A DNA stretch of 64,000 bases from Algoriphagus boritolerans DSM 17298 = JCM 18970 (GTDB lineage Bacteria; Bacteroidota; Bacteroidia; Cytophagales; Cyclobacteriaceae). The translations under genes were made by a program, and so were the position numbers. The stretch is taken from assembly GCF_900108085.1 (NCBI RefSeq), contig NZ_FNVR01000005.1:1-64000 (forward strand), given 5' to 3'. Shown piece by piece: positions 42,101-50,987 of this stretch; position 1 is the stretch's first letter; every line of letters begins with the position of its first letter. Below the pieces are notes generated by a model that searched no databases, was not told where the DNA came from, and saw only the letters and a list, made by a program, of their open reading frames with translations.

Positions 42101-43437
42101 CAAAGTTTGTCGAGCAAGCTTCTGCCAAAGGCCATGATCCTAAGAAACTGGAAAAAATCTGGACAGACTGGGAAGCCTTTGCTTCCTATGCCTTCAATAA
42201 ATCCCACTCCACTTGCTATGCGTGGATCGCCTATCAGACAGCCTACCTAAAGGCCCACTATCCTGCCGAATACATGGCTTCGGTCTTAAGCAACAATATG
42301 AATGATATCACTCAGGTGTCATTTTTCATGGAGGAATGTAAGCGAATGGGTATTAAGGTGGCCGGACCGGATGTGAATGAATCCAATGGTGGATTTACGG
42401 TAAACAAAGCCGGGGAAATCCGCTTCGGAATGGCTGCGATCAAGGGAGCAGGTTCGGCGGCAGTGGATGAAATCATCATCGAGCGCGAGAAAAACGGTCC
42501 CTACAAAAACATTTTCGACTTTGCCAAGCGAGTCAATTCCAGAGCTTTGAACAAAAAAACCATGGAAGCTTTGGCGATGGCCGGTGCCTTCGACTGCTTC
42601 AAAGAGCATCACCGAAGACAATACCTCGAAGCACCAGCCGGAGATATTACCTTGATAGAAAAGGCTACCAAATATGCCCAAAAAATCCAACAGGAAGAAG
42701 ACAGCGCGCAAGTGAGTCTCTTTGGAGGCGGAGGCGGAAGCATGGAAGTGCCCGTACCGACTATTGCTCCAATGGAGCCTTTTTCTCAAATTCAGCAACT
42801 GAATATCGAAAAAGAAGTGGTCGGACTATTCATCTCCGGACATCCCCTGGATCAGTATCGACTTGAGATCGAATCCTTCACCAATACACCGCTGACAGCT
42901 TTGGCTGATTTGGAAAGTCTCCGGGGTAAAAATGAGCTCAAACTTGCCGGATCGGTCAGCAGTTTTGCCCATCGGACGACCAAAACGGGGAAACCATTTG
43001 GCACGCTGACGATGGAAGATTACCACGGTTCCTTTACATTTTTCCTTTTTGGTGATGACTACGTCAAGTTCAAAGAATACTTCATGACGGGCTGGTACCT
43101 TTTCCTTACCGGAAAAGTGGAGCAACGAAAGTGGGGAAACGAAAATGAAGTAGAGTTCAAAATCACCAGCATGATGCTTCTGAGTGAAGTGCGGGGAAAA
43201 ATGGTGAAAGGAATTCGGGTAAACATCGATCTGGATGATTTGACCTTGGACCTGATGGAAAAGCTGGAGGCGATTACCGCAAAATACAAAGGCGATGCAA
43301 AGCTTTACATCGACGTGATTGACAGTAATGAAAACATCGCTTTGGAGCTTTTTTCCAAGAAATTCACCATCGATCCGAGTTCCGAAATGATTCAGGAGCT
43401 TAAATCTATTCCCGAGGTAGCATACAAAGTGGTCTAG
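39145..43437 (+). CDS. dnaE: DNA polymerase III alpha subunit with N-terminal 3'-5' exonuclease domain
   Basis: 1430 residues, longer than the usual DnaE by an N-terminal DEDDh exonuclease (about 1-190): IIFDTETTGLP, HNIGFDINVV and HDAAYDVDATA supply the acidic residues and His. Next come the PHP domain (HLHVHTQYS near 247, TDHGNMMG near 280), the polymerase with GPGRGSAAGSAVAYCTGI and the catalytic PDIDIDFDDEG near 655, and a C-terminal OB domain (about 1265-1310). QVSLF at about 1189-1193 fits the beta-clamp-binding motif. This is the replicative polymerase with a built-in proofreading candidate. Monocistronic; trxA follows after 147 bp. Confidence 0.96.
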   Translation: MYIIFDTETTGLPRDYNAPMSDVDNWPRLVQIAWQLHDAKGKLLSNHNYIIRPEGFTIPYNAEKVHGISTKRALAEGHDLKEILQVFREDVVQAKYLVGHNIGFDINVVGSEYLRSALVMPLGDKKELDTKDISTEFCALPGGKGGKFKWPTLTELHQKLFGKGFGDAHDAAYDVDATARCFFGLITQGVQKPEAGISIAEVIYEAPSLAEANFVQAKDTQRASVKDVLKQAGKADISDLADVPFTHLHVHTQYSVLQATSEIPVLIARAKALGMPAIAMTDHGNMMGAFNFVKEAMSKEIKPILGCEFNLCRDRKNKSNKDDGYQTVLLAKNKAGYHNLAKLASYANIQGFYYLPRIDKELLLQYKNDLIATTGGLWGEIPFLILNVGETQAEEAFVWWKAQFGEDFYVELSRHGVPEEEKVNEVLLDFARKYEVKYFAANNSYYTDKSDAQAHDVLLCVKDGELLDKPKKYIGKRGREFRYGFPNDEFYLKTPEEMKKLFADLPEAISCTQEIVDKIESYKLAREVLLPKFSIPAEFIHEADLADGGKRGENAYLRHLTYEGAKKRYPEITKEIQERLDFELATIQNTGYPGYFLIVQDFIAEARKMGVSVGPGRGSAAGSAVAYCTGITNIDPIAYNLLFERFLNPDRVSLPDIDIDFDDEGRQSVIDYVIKKYGANQVAQIITYGTMAAKSAIRDTARVLNLPLAEAGRLANLVPDIKLKSLFSLQGNRAAIANKLKDQADMIAKADELIRISKGQDESAKTINQAAMLEGSVRNLGIHACGVIITPDDITNFVPVALAKDSEMVCTQFDNSVVESAGLLKMDFLGLKTLTLIKDAIKIVKERHGIQLDADEFPIDDVKTYELFQRGETVGIFQYESAGMQKYMRELKPTVFADLIAMNALYRPGPLAYIPSFIKRKHGTEPITYDLDDMKEYLEETYGITVYQEQVMLLSQKLAGFTKGEADVLRKAMGKKQKDVLDKMKPKFVEQASAKGHDPKKLEKIWTDWEAFASYAFNKSHSTCYAWIAYQTAYLKAHYPAEYMASVLSNNMNDITQVSFFMEECKRMGIKVAGPDVNESNGGFTVNKAGEIRFGMAAIKGAGSAAVDEIIIEREKNGPYKNIFDFAKRVNSRALNKKTMEALAMAGAFDCFKEHHRRQYLEAPAGDITLIEKATKYAQKIQQEEDSAQVSLFGGGGGSMEVPVPTIAPMEPFSQIQQLNIEKEVVGLFISGHPLDQYRLEIESFTNTPLTALADLESLRGKNELKLAGSVSSFAHRTTKTGKPFGTLTMEDYHGSFTFFLFGDDYVKFKEYFMTGWYLFLTGKVEQRKWGNENEVEFKITSMMLLSEVRGKMVKGIRVNIDLDDLTLDLMEKLEAITAKYKGDAKLYIDVIDSNENIALELFSKKFTIDPSSEMIQELKSIPEVAYKVV

Positions 43438-43545
43438 GAAAACTAAATAGAACTTGAAGTGGAGAATGATTGTATTCATCTATGATTTATAGACAAAAAT
43501 TTTCATCTCCTCGGAACTTAATAACCTTGATTCCGCTTTTGCAGA

Positions 43546-43553
43546 TATATTTG
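43546..43553 (+). promoter_or_regulatory. -7 element upstream of trxA
   Basis: TATATTTG is an exact -7 match 31 bases before the trxA ATG. The nearest TTG gives a spacer of only 16, so the -33 part is doubtful. Confidence 0.4.
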
Positions 43554-43584
43554 AAAAATCGAAACTTATCAATCCAAACATAAA

Positions 43585-43905
43585 ATGGGAAAAGCAATAG
43601 AAATCACCGACGCCAACTTTGAGGAGATCATCGCAGGCGACCAGCCTATTTTGGTTGACTTCTGGGCAGAATGGTGCGGACCATGTAAAATGATCGGACC
43701 TGTGGTAGAACAACTGGCAGCAGAATATGACGGGAAAGCGGTCATCGGAAAAGTCGATGTAGACTCCAATCCATCTGTGGCACAAGCCTTCGGAATTCGC
43801 TCCATCCCCACCCTGCTTTTCTTCAAAGGGGGACAAATCGTCGACAAGCAAGTAGGTGCTGTGCCTAAGGCTGTTTTGGCTCAAAAGCTCGACGCACAAC
43901 TTTAA
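43585..43905 (+). CDS. trxA: Thioredoxin
   Basis: 106 residues, the standard thioredoxin length. The redox motif WCGPC stands in DFWAEWCGPCKMIGP (about residues 27-41), with the conserved cis-Pro in RSIPTLLFFKGG and the final helix KAVLAQKLDAQL. It is a cytosolic disulfide reductase. It is transcribed alone, between its own -7 element and a strong terminator. Confidence 0.97.
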   Translation: MGKAIEITDANFEEIIAGDQPILVDFWAEWCGPCKMIGPVVEQLAAEYDGKAVIGKVDVDSNPSVAQAFGIRSIPTLLFFKGGQIVDKQVGAVPKAVLAQKLDAQL

Positions 43906-44251
43906 TTCTTAATTACAAGTAGATCCGAAAGCCGCAGAGAACTCTTTGCGGCTTTTTTTATTTCCCAAAAAAAATTGGGAGAAGAATACTGTTCTCCTTG
44001 AACTGATTATTTTTCGCCTCATGTAATTCACCTTGAATCTAGCTTCAAAAATCGGAACTTGAGGATAAATTATATGGATATACGGAACTTTGCCAGTAGC
44101 TTACTTCGAAGTTCAAATGAACTAGTGAATGCCAATTCTTGGACTTCTTCGGTCTACCGACTTCGGTCTCCCAGCCCAAAATTAAGAGCACATTCGTCTA
44201 CTGGCAGAATAGCGTATAATCAGATAAATTTATTACCTAACCCAAAAACCT
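43906..44251. other. Intergenic region trxA to the TolB-like gene
   Basis: Apart from the trxA terminator I see nothing convincing here. A plus-strand open frame from 44059 overlaps the start of the next gene out of frame, has no recognisable features and is not believed. Confidence 0.55.
43928..43959 (+). terminator. Terminator of trxA
   Basis: AAAGCCGCA pairs with TGCGGCTTT (9 bp, with further AG-CT pairing in the loop), followed by a run of seven T, 22 bases after the trxA stop. Confidence 0.92.
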
Positions 44252-45166
44252 ATGAAAATTCTACTATTCCTTTTGACCTTGGTTTCATTCCAAGCTTTTG
44301 CTCAAATGCCCAAAGAAATAGCCAGTGAACTGGTCATTCTCAACGTAAAAACCGGCAAAGAAAAAGTCATCCTCAAGGAGAACCGACATTTTGAAGCGCC
44401 CAACTGGAGTCGGGATGGAAAGTTCTTGATCATCAACGCCGCTGGACTTCTGGAGAAAATCAACCTAAAAGGAAAAAATTTAGGCAAAATCAATCCCGAT
44501 GGCATTAATACCGTGAACAATGATCATGGATTAAGCTTCGACGGAAAGATTTTGGTATTCAGCAAAAATGACAAAGCTGCGGCACCTGGTAATAATTCCC
44601 GAGTCTATGTATCCAATGCAGAAGGAAGCAACCCAAGGCTGGTGACGCCTAATTTCCCAAGCTATTGGCATGGGATTAGTCCTGACAATAAATTCCTCAC
44701 TTATACGGCACAGCGAAATGGTGAATGGGACATTTATCGAATTCCAACTGCCGGCGGAACGGAAGAGAAAATCACGGACGCGAAAGGATTGGACGATGGA
44801 GCCGAATATAGCTATGACGGCAAGTGGATCTACTTCAACTCACACCGAACCGGGAAGATGCATCTCTATCGCATGCTTCCGGATAGCAAGGGCGTCGAGC
44901 AGCTGACTGACGATGAACTTGACAACTGGTTTCCTCATCCAAGTCCTGACAATAAATCCATCGTGTACATCGCCTACCTGGAGGACCAGAAGGGTGCTCA
45001 TCCTTTTGGGAAAGACGTGAAGCTCAGGATGATGAATTTGGTGACTCGGGAGATCAAAGACATTACGCCAGTATTCTATGGAGGACAGGGAACAATCAAC
45101 GTTCATAGCTGGTCGCCAAACGGCAAGTCAATCGCCTTCGTCCGGTATACCGATCTGAGCAAATAG
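44252..45166 (+). CDS. Secreted TolB-like beta-propeller protein
   Basis: 304 residues with a signal peptide (about 1-18, MKILLFLLTLVSFQAFAQ). The rest is a series of beta-propeller repeats of the WD40/PD40 kind: APNWSRDGKFLIINA, GLSFDGKILVFSK, HGISPDNKFLTYTAQRNGEWDIY, AEYSYDGKWIYFNSHRTGKMHLYRM, PHPSPDNKSIVYIAY, HSWSPNGKSIAFVRY. Such proteins are found in the periplasm or outside and bind partners; no enzyme motif is seen. It is transcribed alone. Confidence 0.85.
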   Translation: MKILLFLLTLVSFQAFAQMPKEIASELVILNVKTGKEKVILKENRHFEAPNWSRDGKFLIINAAGLLEKINLKGKNLGKINPDGINTVNNDHGLSFDGKILVFSKNDKAAAPGNNSRVYVSNAEGSNPRLVTPNFPSYWHGISPDNKFLTYTAQRNGEWDIYRIPTAGGTEEKITDAKGLDDGAEYSYDGKWIYFNSHRTGKMHLYRMLPDSKGVEQLTDDELDNWFPHPSPDNKSIVYIAYLEDQKGAHPFGKDVKLRMMNLVTREIKDITPVFYGGQGTINVHSWSPNGKSIAFVRYTDLSK

Positions 45167-45394
45167 GACATGTAGTTCCAAATTCGTGGAGGTTAACCTA
45201 ATTTTGATAGTGGTACTTGGAAAAGACCGAAATCAGGAGATCAAAGTAGCTCAAAATTTCAGATTGCCCAGTGTTCAAGCTTTTGTGTCCAAAAGAATTA
45301 AACCCTTATCGGGAGTTGAGGTTATTATTGAATGCCAGCTTTGATTGGCTTTAATTGAAGCGATTCAGATCTAAATTTTACCTTTGTGCCTCCT

Positions 45395-46459
45395 ATGGCA
45401 GAACAACTGATTTCTCTTGATCAATTTTTGAGTTTGCGCGAGCAAATTCCAATGGTTGATGCACGAAGTGAAGGGGAGTTTGCTCAAAGCCATATCCCCG
45501 GAGCGTTTAACCTTCCCATTCTCAATGATCAGGAGCGAATCGTAGTCGGTACACTTTACAAGCAAAAAGGCGCGGAAGCAGCCACTCTTAAGGGCTTTGA
45601 GCTCGTAGGCCCACGATTTCACCAAATTCAAAAAGAAGCCATCCGATTATTTCCTGGGCGAAAAATCATAGTTTACTGTTGGCGTGGTGGAATGCGAAGT
45701 CAAATTTTATCCTGGCTCCTTGAGATGGTGGGATTTGAGGTTTTCCGCCTGAAAGGAGGCTACAAAACCTACCGAACCTTTACTTTTGAAGAAGTCCGAA
45801 AAGACCGAAAACTGATTGTAATCGGCGGTAAAACCGGGACTGGGAAAACGGTTTTACTTCAAAAACTGAAGGAAAAGGGCGAACAAATCCTAGATCTCGA
45901 GGGCATTGCCAATCATAAAGGTTCCTCTTTTGGAGGAATTGGCCTTCCCCCTCAGCCTACTGTAGAGCAATTTGAAAATTTACTTGCCGAAAGTCTGCAT
46001 GCTTTGATTCCCACCATCCCCACTTGGGTAGAAAATGAAAGCCGGAAAATCGGCCGGTTGATTCTGCCTGATCGCCTTTTCGAGCAAATGAGCGATTGCT
46101 TACTCATCGACATTCAAAAATCGAATCAGGAGCGAATAGCACACATCGCCAGTGAATATGGTAACTTACCTCAGGAGGATTTAATCGCCGCGGTCAAACG
46201 TATCCAAAAGCGGTTGGGAGGCTTGAGAACGCAACAAGCAATTGATGCGATTCAGGAGCAGAATCACGAATCCTGGATTTCCAATTTACTGATCTATTAC
46301 GACAAGACTTATGAATTTGACCTGACTCGACATGAGGCGGGAAAGACTCATATCCTTGACCTATCGGGTAAAACACTTGCAGAACAAGTCGAACTTTTAT
46401 TGAAAATCAAAAACCAACATCATGGAAACAAAACCAATGCGATTGACCGAATGGAGTGA
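45395..46459 (+). CDS. mnmH: tRNA 2-selenouridine synthase
   Basis: 354 residues. MnmH (SelU, YbbB) replaces sulfur of 2-thiouridine at wobble position 34 of tRNAs with selenium from selenophosphate. The N-terminal rhodanese domain has the active Cys in YCWRGGMRS (about residues 92-100), and the C-terminal domain has a P-loop GGKTGTGKT (about 148-156). ATG 45395 (MAEQLISLDQF) is chosen over an upstream GTG at 45386. Its end overlaps selD by 38 nt, linking selenophosphate supply and use. Confidence 0.94.
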   Translation: MAEQLISLDQFLSLREQIPMVDARSEGEFAQSHIPGAFNLPILNDQERIVVGTLYKQKGAEAATLKGFELVGPRFHQIQKEAIRLFPGRKIIVYCWRGGMRSQILSWLLEMVGFEVFRLKGGYKTYRTFTFEEVRKDRKLIVIGGKTGTGKTVLLQKLKEKGEQILDLEGIANHKGSSFGGIGLPPQPTVEQFENLLAESLHALIPTIPTWVENESRKIGRLILPDRLFEQMSDCLLIDIQKSNQERIAHIASEYGNLPQEDLIAAVKRIQKRLGGLRTQQAIDAIQEQNHESWISNLLIYYDKTYEFDLTRHEAGKTHILDLSGKTLAEQVELLLKIKNQHHGNKTNAIDRME

Positions 46460-47465
46460 AGGATCAGGCTGTGGATGCAAGATCGCCCCGGCCATTCTCG
46501 ATCAAATCTTAAATGCCAGCGGTTCGTTTTCGCAGTCTGACCCCAACCTACTGGTGGGCAATTCTCACAAAGATGATGCGGCTGTCTACCAGGTTTCAGA
46601 TGATTTGGCCATGATCAATACGGTTGATTTTTTCACCCCGATTGTGGACGATCCTTTTGATTTCGGAAGAATAGCTGCGGCAAATGCCATTTCGGATGTA
46701 TATGCGATGGGCGGAAAACCGATATTCGCGAATGCGATCTTAAGTTGGCCGGTGGAAAAACTTGCTCCGGAGTTGGCTGCAAAAGTACTGGAAGGTGCAA
46801 AAACCATCTGCAAGCAAGCTGGAATTGAATTGGCAGGCGGACATTCAATTGCGGCAAAAGATCCAATTTTTGGTCTTTCGGTCAATGGAATCATTCATCC
46901 CCGCAAAATAAAAACCAATCAAGGATCCAAGGAAGGTGACTTGCTATTGCTAACCAAACCGCTTGGAATTGGGGTCTTGGCGACGGCCCTTAAAAGGCAA
47001 AAAATCCAGGAGAAGGATTACATCAGTTTGCTTGACACTACCTGTAAATTAAATTCTATCGGTGCAATATTGGGAAATCATGAGGAAGTGCATGCCATGA
47101 CTGATGTCACGGGTTTTGGCCTTTTGGGACATTTGATTGAAATGGCGGAAGGTGCGGGACTATCTGCTGAAATCGAAATCAGTAAACTTCCCCTGATCGA
47201 AGGGATTCAGGAATACATCAATCAGTTTATATTTCCGGACAACACGTACCGCAACTGGAATGCCTACAACACCAAAACCAAAGGAGTAGTGGGTATGGAC
47301 TTGGTCAAACTTTGTGATCCTCAGACGAGCGGTGGACTTTTGATCTCGGTGGCACCGGAAAACAAGGGGTGGTTTGAAGAGACGATGAAACTCCACCATC
47401 AGCCTCATTGGGAGATTGGGCGCTTTGTTGAAAAGGGAGAATTTACGGTTGAGGTAATGTCTTAA
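46422..47465 (+). CDS. selD: Selenide, water dikinase (selenophosphate synthetase)
   Basis: 347 residues, PurM-like fold. SelD makes selenophosphate from selenide and ATP. The catalytic Cys/Lys motif is EGSGCGCKIAP (about residues 13-23), using Cys and not selenocysteine, and NTVDFFTPIVDDPFDFGRIA is the metal/ATP region, with TDVTGFGLLGH further on. It overlaps mnmH by 38 nt. Since no selA, selB or selC is seen in the window, the pair alone would serve tRNA selenation. Confidence 0.95.
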   Translation: METKPMRLTEWSEGSGCGCKIAPAILDQILNASGSFSQSDPNLLVGNSHKDDAAVYQVSDDLAMINTVDFFTPIVDDPFDFGRIAAANAISDVYAMGGKPIFANAILSWPVEKLAPELAAKVLEGAKTICKQAGIELAGGHSIAAKDPIFGLSVNGIIHPRKIKTNQGSKEGDLLLLTKPLGIGVLATALKRQKIQEKDYISLLDTTCKLNSIGAILGNHEEVHAMTDVTGFGLLGHLIEMAEGAGLSAEIEISKLPLIEGIQEYINQFIFPDNTYRNWNAYNTKTKGVVGMDLVKLCDPQTSGGLLISVAPENKGWFEETMKLHHQPHWEIGRFVEKGEFTVEVMS

Positions 47466-47495
47466 TGATTTCAAAGGAGCAATTACAACTCTTTT

Positions 47496-48056
47496 TCAAT
47501 GTTCGATCAGGGGCGAAACTCCCCCTGAAACCATAAACTTCATCACATCGGAGCTTTTTACCCCTGTCAATGGTTTGATTTTCTCCCGTTTTGCCAGAAA
47601 AACATTTCCGGACACATTGTAGCTATGCGGAAAATAAACAGCAACCAAGTCTGGCTGGCTAATAATGGTAAGGTCTTCCTGGGTAATAAAACCCAAGCGG
47701 CACAAGCTATCGCTAATCTCCACAATTACAGGTGCGCTGAATTTCTTTTTATCACCTACGAATGCCCCCATCAGGTCCTTGATACTGGTGTACAACAGAT
47801 TGACCAAAGGAATCTTGAAAACGCCCCGTTCAAACCAATCGAAGAATGGCTTGGCAAAGAATAGGCTGGCCAAGTATCCGACAAATGTAATCAAACCCAA
47901 TACCATCAAGATCCCAATCCCTGGAATCGGCACGGGAATCAGATTGTCCAAAAAGACAAAAATGGCATAGATCACATAGATCGTCACTGCCAAAGGAGTA
48001 AGAAACAACAATCCTCTCAAAAAGTATGAGAAAATTCTTCGGTAGGTGAATGCCAT
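47496..48056 (-). CDS. DUF502 family membrane protein
   Basis: 186 residues. Two N-terminal membrane helices (about 12-32, GLLFLTPLAVTIYVIYAIFVF, and about 44-66, IGILMVLGLITFVGYLASLFF) are followed by FFDWFERGVFKIPLVNLLYT and a soluble beta-rich end. This is the DUF502 pattern. Function is not established. It converges with selD and lies downstream of the DUF1080 gene, from which a terminator separates it, so it probably has its own promoter. Confidence 0.85.
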   Translation of the reverse strand: MAFTYRRIFSYFLRGLLFLTPLAVTIYVIYAIFVFLDNLIPVPIPGIGILMVLGLITFVGYLASLFFAKPFFDWFERGVFKIPLVNLLYTSIKDLMGAFVGDKKKFSAPVIVEISDSLCRLGFITQEDLTIISQPDLVAVYFPHSYNVSGNVFLAKREKIKPLTGVKSSDVMKFMVSGGVSPLIEH

Positions 48057-48081
48057 AGCTGTAGGATTTGCAGATCAAGTT

Positions 48082-48115
48082 AAAAAAAATGCCTAATCTC
48101 AGGATTAAGCATTTT
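48082..48115 (-). terminator. Terminator of the DUF1080 gene
   Basis: On the minus strand AAAATGCTTAATC pairs with GATTAGGCATTTT (13 positions, one wobble) with a 4-nt loop, followed by a run of T, 20 bp after the stop of the DUF1080 gene. Confidence 0.85.
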
Positions 48116-48137
48116 AAATTTTAAGTAAGAGATGAAA

Positions 48138-48758
48138 TTAATCCAGGAGTTTAATTTTTACACTTCTGTAATAAATCACACTTTCAGGGTCATGCGCCTG
48201 TAGGGCGATAGTTCCTGAACTCAGTTTTTTAGTACCAAGGTCTCCTGTTCGGTCTTTTGACTCATCGTATTCATTGATGACTTTGCCATTGACCTTTACG
48301 GTAACTTGATCTCCTTTCACAATCACATGCTCTGTGTACCATTCTCCGTCTTCCACAAAAGTCTCCTTCACATCCTTGAATGAGTAAACTGAGCCCGTTT
48401 TCCTCCAATCCCCATGGCTTTGATTAACTTGAATCTCGTGGCCCTTATTTGGCCAGCCTGACTCTTGAAATTCAGTATGAATAAAAATACCTGAGTTTGC
48501 TTTCGGCATGGTCTTCACTTCAACCATCAATTCAAAATTCTTGAAATCATGATTGCCAACAGGTCCATCATAGAAGGCATGACCCCTTGGGCCATCTACT
48601 TTGATTGTCTTATCAACTACAGTAAATGAACCGGGATTTTCCGAGATTCTCCAACCGTCTAGGTTTGTACCATTGAACAGCTCAATCCACTCCCCATCTT
48701 GGGAGAAAGATGCAAATGAAAAAGAAAAAAGGACGAGTAATATGAATAATTTCTTCAT
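48138..48758 (-). CDS. Secreted DUF1080 (3-keto-disaccharide hydrolase-like) protein
   Basis: 206 residues with a signal peptide (about 1-19, MKKLFILLVLFSFSFASFSQ). The mature part is the lectin-like beta-sandwich DUF1080: EWIELFNGTNLDGWRI, then FELMVEVKTMPKANSGIFIH and GHEIQVNQ, ending IALQAHDPESVIYYRSVKIK. The family includes 3-keto-glycoside hydrolases and sugar-binding domains; which applies here is unclear. It sits where nqrF would be expected, downstream of nqrE, but is separated from it by a terminator. Confidence 0.85.
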   Translation of the reverse strand: MKKLFILLVLFSFSFASFSQDGEWIELFNGTNLDGWRISENPGSFTVVDKTIKVDGPRGHAFYDGPVGNHDFKNFELMVEVKTMPKANSGIFIHTEFQESGWPNKGHEIQVNQSHGDWRKTGSVYSFKDVKETFVEDGEWYTEHVIVKGDQVTVKVNGKVINEYDESKDRTGDLGTKKLSSGTIALQAHDPESVIYYRSVKIKLLD

Positions 48759-48823
48759 AGAGTTTGGGTTATAGATTATTGAGACTTTAAGATAAAGACT
48801 CTTGACGAAAACAGCTTTACCAT

Positions 48824-48861
48824 TAAAAAGAAAAGGCTCCGAAAAATTAATTCAGAGCCTT
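48824..48861 (-). terminator. Terminator after nqrE
   Basis: On the minus strand AAGGCTC-x-GAA pairs with TTC-x-GAGCCTT (10 pairs, one mismatch) around a 7-nt loop, then TTTTCTTTTT. It ends the nqrABCDE transcript, so no sixth nqr gene is read from this operon. Confidence 0.8.
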
Positions 48862-48882
48862 AATCTATAAAGAAAAGGAAGA

Positions 48883-49494
48883 TTATAAATTAATTCCCAT
48901 AAATGACATAAACGCCAATCCCATTAAACCTGTCAGAAGCATCGTAATGCCAAGACCTTTAAGTCCGTTAGGTACATGGGAGTATTTCAATTTTTCCCGG
49001 ATAGCTGCCAATGCTACAATAGCCAAAAAGAATCCAGTTCCAGAGCCAAAACCATAAACTGTTGATTCGGCAAATGTGTAATCCCGCTGGGCCATAAAGA
49101 GTGATCCACCCAAAATCGCACAGTTCACGGCGATCAAAGGAAGGAAAATACCCAATTGTCCATACAATGCAGGAGCGAATTTTTCGACTACCATCTCTAC
49201 CAATTGAACCATGGCCGCAATGATGGCGATAAACATGATGAACCGTAGAAAAGTAAGGTCAATAGAAACCAAAGAGGCATTTACCCATCCTAGAGCACCT
49301 TCTTTTAACACGAATTCATTGAGAAGCCAATTGACAGGCACCGTAACGGTTAAAACAAAAATTACCGCTGCACCAAGACCAAGCGCTGTACTTACTTTTT
49401 TGGAAACTGCAAGAAAAGAGCACATCCCCAAGAAATAAGCGAAAATCATATTGTCGATAAAGATCGACCGAATACCTAAGCTAATTAATTCCAT
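48883..49494 (-). CDS. nqrE: Na+-translocating NADH:quinone reductase subunit E
   Basis: 203 residues with about six membrane helices. NqrE is one of the two RnfA/RnfE-like membrane subunits that hold the central Fe-S centre of Na+-NQR. The stretches [20 protein letters not shown] (holding a cluster Cys) and [25 protein letters not shown] (holding the second) are the conserved half-helix signatures. It starts 14 bp after nqrD and is followed by a terminator. Confidence 0.95.
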   Translation of the reverse strand: MELISLGIRSIFIDNMIFAYFLGMCSFLAVSKKVSTALGLGAAVIFVLTVTVPVNWLLNEFVLKEGALGWVNASLVSIDLTFLRFIMFIAIIAAMVQLVEMVVEKFAPALYGQLGIFLPLIAVNCAILGGSLFMAQRDYTFAESTVYGFGSGTGFFLAIVALAAIREKLKYSHVPNGLKGLGITMLLTGLMGLAFMSFMGINL

Positions 49495-49508
49495 TTTTCT
49501 AAAGAGTT

Positions 49509-50192
49509 TTAGTGTTCAACATAACCTGTCTTGGTACGCTGTACCCAAATGATCAATCCGAGAATGATGAAAGCCCCCACAGGAGAAACCATCAAACCGT
49601 TGGTAGCAAGCTTGAAATCAGGACCGAATATACTTGATACGTACTCAAATACCGGAATTCCGAAAACAGCTCCTGAACCCCATAATTCTCTAAAGAATGC
49701 CACGGCAAGGATAATCCAGGAATAACCCAACGCAGAGCCCAACCCATCCAATACGGAATCATAAGGTTTATTGCCTAAAGCAAATGCCTCCAAACGCCCC
49801 ATAACAATACAGTTGGTAATAATAAGCCCTACGAATACAGAAAGCTCCTTATACATATCGTAGGCAAATGCCTTCAATAATTCGGAAACTAAGGTAACCA
49901 GAGTTGCTACCACTGCCAGCTGAACGATGATTCGAACCCGTGACGGGATGGTATTTCTCATTAGAGAAATAACGAAATTGGACATTGCAACAACAAAAAT
50001 AACAGATATTGCCATTACTAAAGTTGGCTTCATTTGAGTCGTCACCGCCAAGGCAGAACAAATTCCCAACACCTGAATGGTAATTGGATTTTCATCAATT
50101 AAGGGGTCAGTAACAAGCTTTTTTCGACGTTTTGAAAACAAAGCCTCAGCAGGCTTTTTTTCAATCGCTTTTTCTAATGTTTCAGCACTCAT
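49509..50192 (-). CDS. nqrD: Na+-translocating NADH:quinone reductase subunit D
   Basis: 227 residues, about six membrane helices, with an N-terminal 30-residue charged extension before [22 protein letters not shown]. Cys in [12 protein letters not shown] and in [16 protein letters not shown] are the partner ligands to those in NqrE, forming the membrane Fe-S site. It lies 30 bp after nqrC. Confidence 0.95.
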   Translation of the reverse strand: MSAETLEKAIEKKPAEALFSKRRKKLVTDPLIDENPITIQVLGICSALAVTTQMKPTLVMAISVIFVVAMSNFVISLMRNTIPSRVRIIVQLAVVATLVTLVSELLKAFAYDMYKELSVFVGLIITNCIVMGRLEAFALGNKPYDSVLDGLGSALGYSWIILAVAFFRELWGSGAVFGIPVFEYVSSIFGPDFKLATNGLMVSPVGAFIILGLIIWVQRTKTGYVEH

Positions 50193-50222
50193 TTTATTTT
50201 AATTAGTTGAGTTGAATTTGAA

Positions 50223-50987
50223 TTAAAGACCGGCAACTGCAGTGCTGGAGGACTTTTCTTTGATAAATGCTTCATAATGTCCCAAGTAGGACTTCAGCAT
50301 AGTATTGACACCATTTGCAGTAATCGTTGCTCCTGACATCCCGTCTACTTTGTGCGGATCATCTGAATAGTCTTTCCCCTCTCCCTTCATCATTTGCACT
50401 GCAACAAGTTTACCGGATTCATCAAAAACTTTTTTACCTACATATCTCTCTTGTACTCCGCCTTCGGTGATTCTGGCTCCAAGGCCCGGAGTCTCACCTG
50501 CGTGTGCAAGCGTGATTCCTCCTACAGTATTCATGTCAGTGTCCAAGGCAATGAAACCCCAGATTGCATCCCAAAGACCTGCACCGTACAACGGAAAAAT
50601 GTATGATTCGACATCATCACTTCCACCTTCTCCCAGAAATATGAAAACTGGAAAAAGACGTTGATCTGCGGGCTTTTTATAATTTTTAGCGATATCTACG
50701 GTCTCAGCAGTGACGGGTACACCTGCATCTTCAGTCACTTCTTTTCCATTGATATCAACTACAATTGAAGAAATCCTTTTGGAATAATAATCATTGATTT
50801 GAGCAGGGGTCATCGCTTCGATTTCTTCAGCAGAAATCACCGCACCCAAAATCTGCTTTTTCTTATCCAAAGCGATTGCTTCTTTCTGCATAGGACCAAG
50901 TACTTGAGAAGTACCTGAAAGCAGAAGACCAAGAATTACGGTCAAGATAACCGAAAACGTAATGATATAAGCGTTAGACTGTTGCAC
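50223..50987 (-). CDS. nqrC: Na+-translocating NADH:quinone reductase subunit C
   Basis: 254 residues with one N-terminal membrane helix (about 6-26) and a periplasmic FMN-binding domain. The FMN is bound through Thr in DGMSGATITANGV (about residues 219-231), the family's S-G-A-T motif. The start overlaps nqrB by 14 nt. Confidence 0.95.
   Translation of the reverse strand: MQQSNAYIITFSVILTVILGLLLSGTSQVLGPMQKEAIALDKKKQILGAVISAEEIEAMTPAQINDYYSKRISSIVVDINGKEVTEDAGVPVTAETVDIAKNYKKPADQRLFPVFIFLGEGGSDDVESYIFPLYGAGLWDAIWGFIALDTDMNTVGGITLAHAGETPGLGARITEGGVQERYVGKKVFDESGKLVAVQMMKGEGKDYSDDPHKVDGMSGATITANGVNTMLKSYLGHYEAFIKEKSSSTAVAGL

Noticed and set aside
44059..44328. 89-codon plus-strand frame upstream of the TolB-like gene
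   Set aside because: It overlaps the signal peptide region of the next gene out of frame and has no promoter or domain support.
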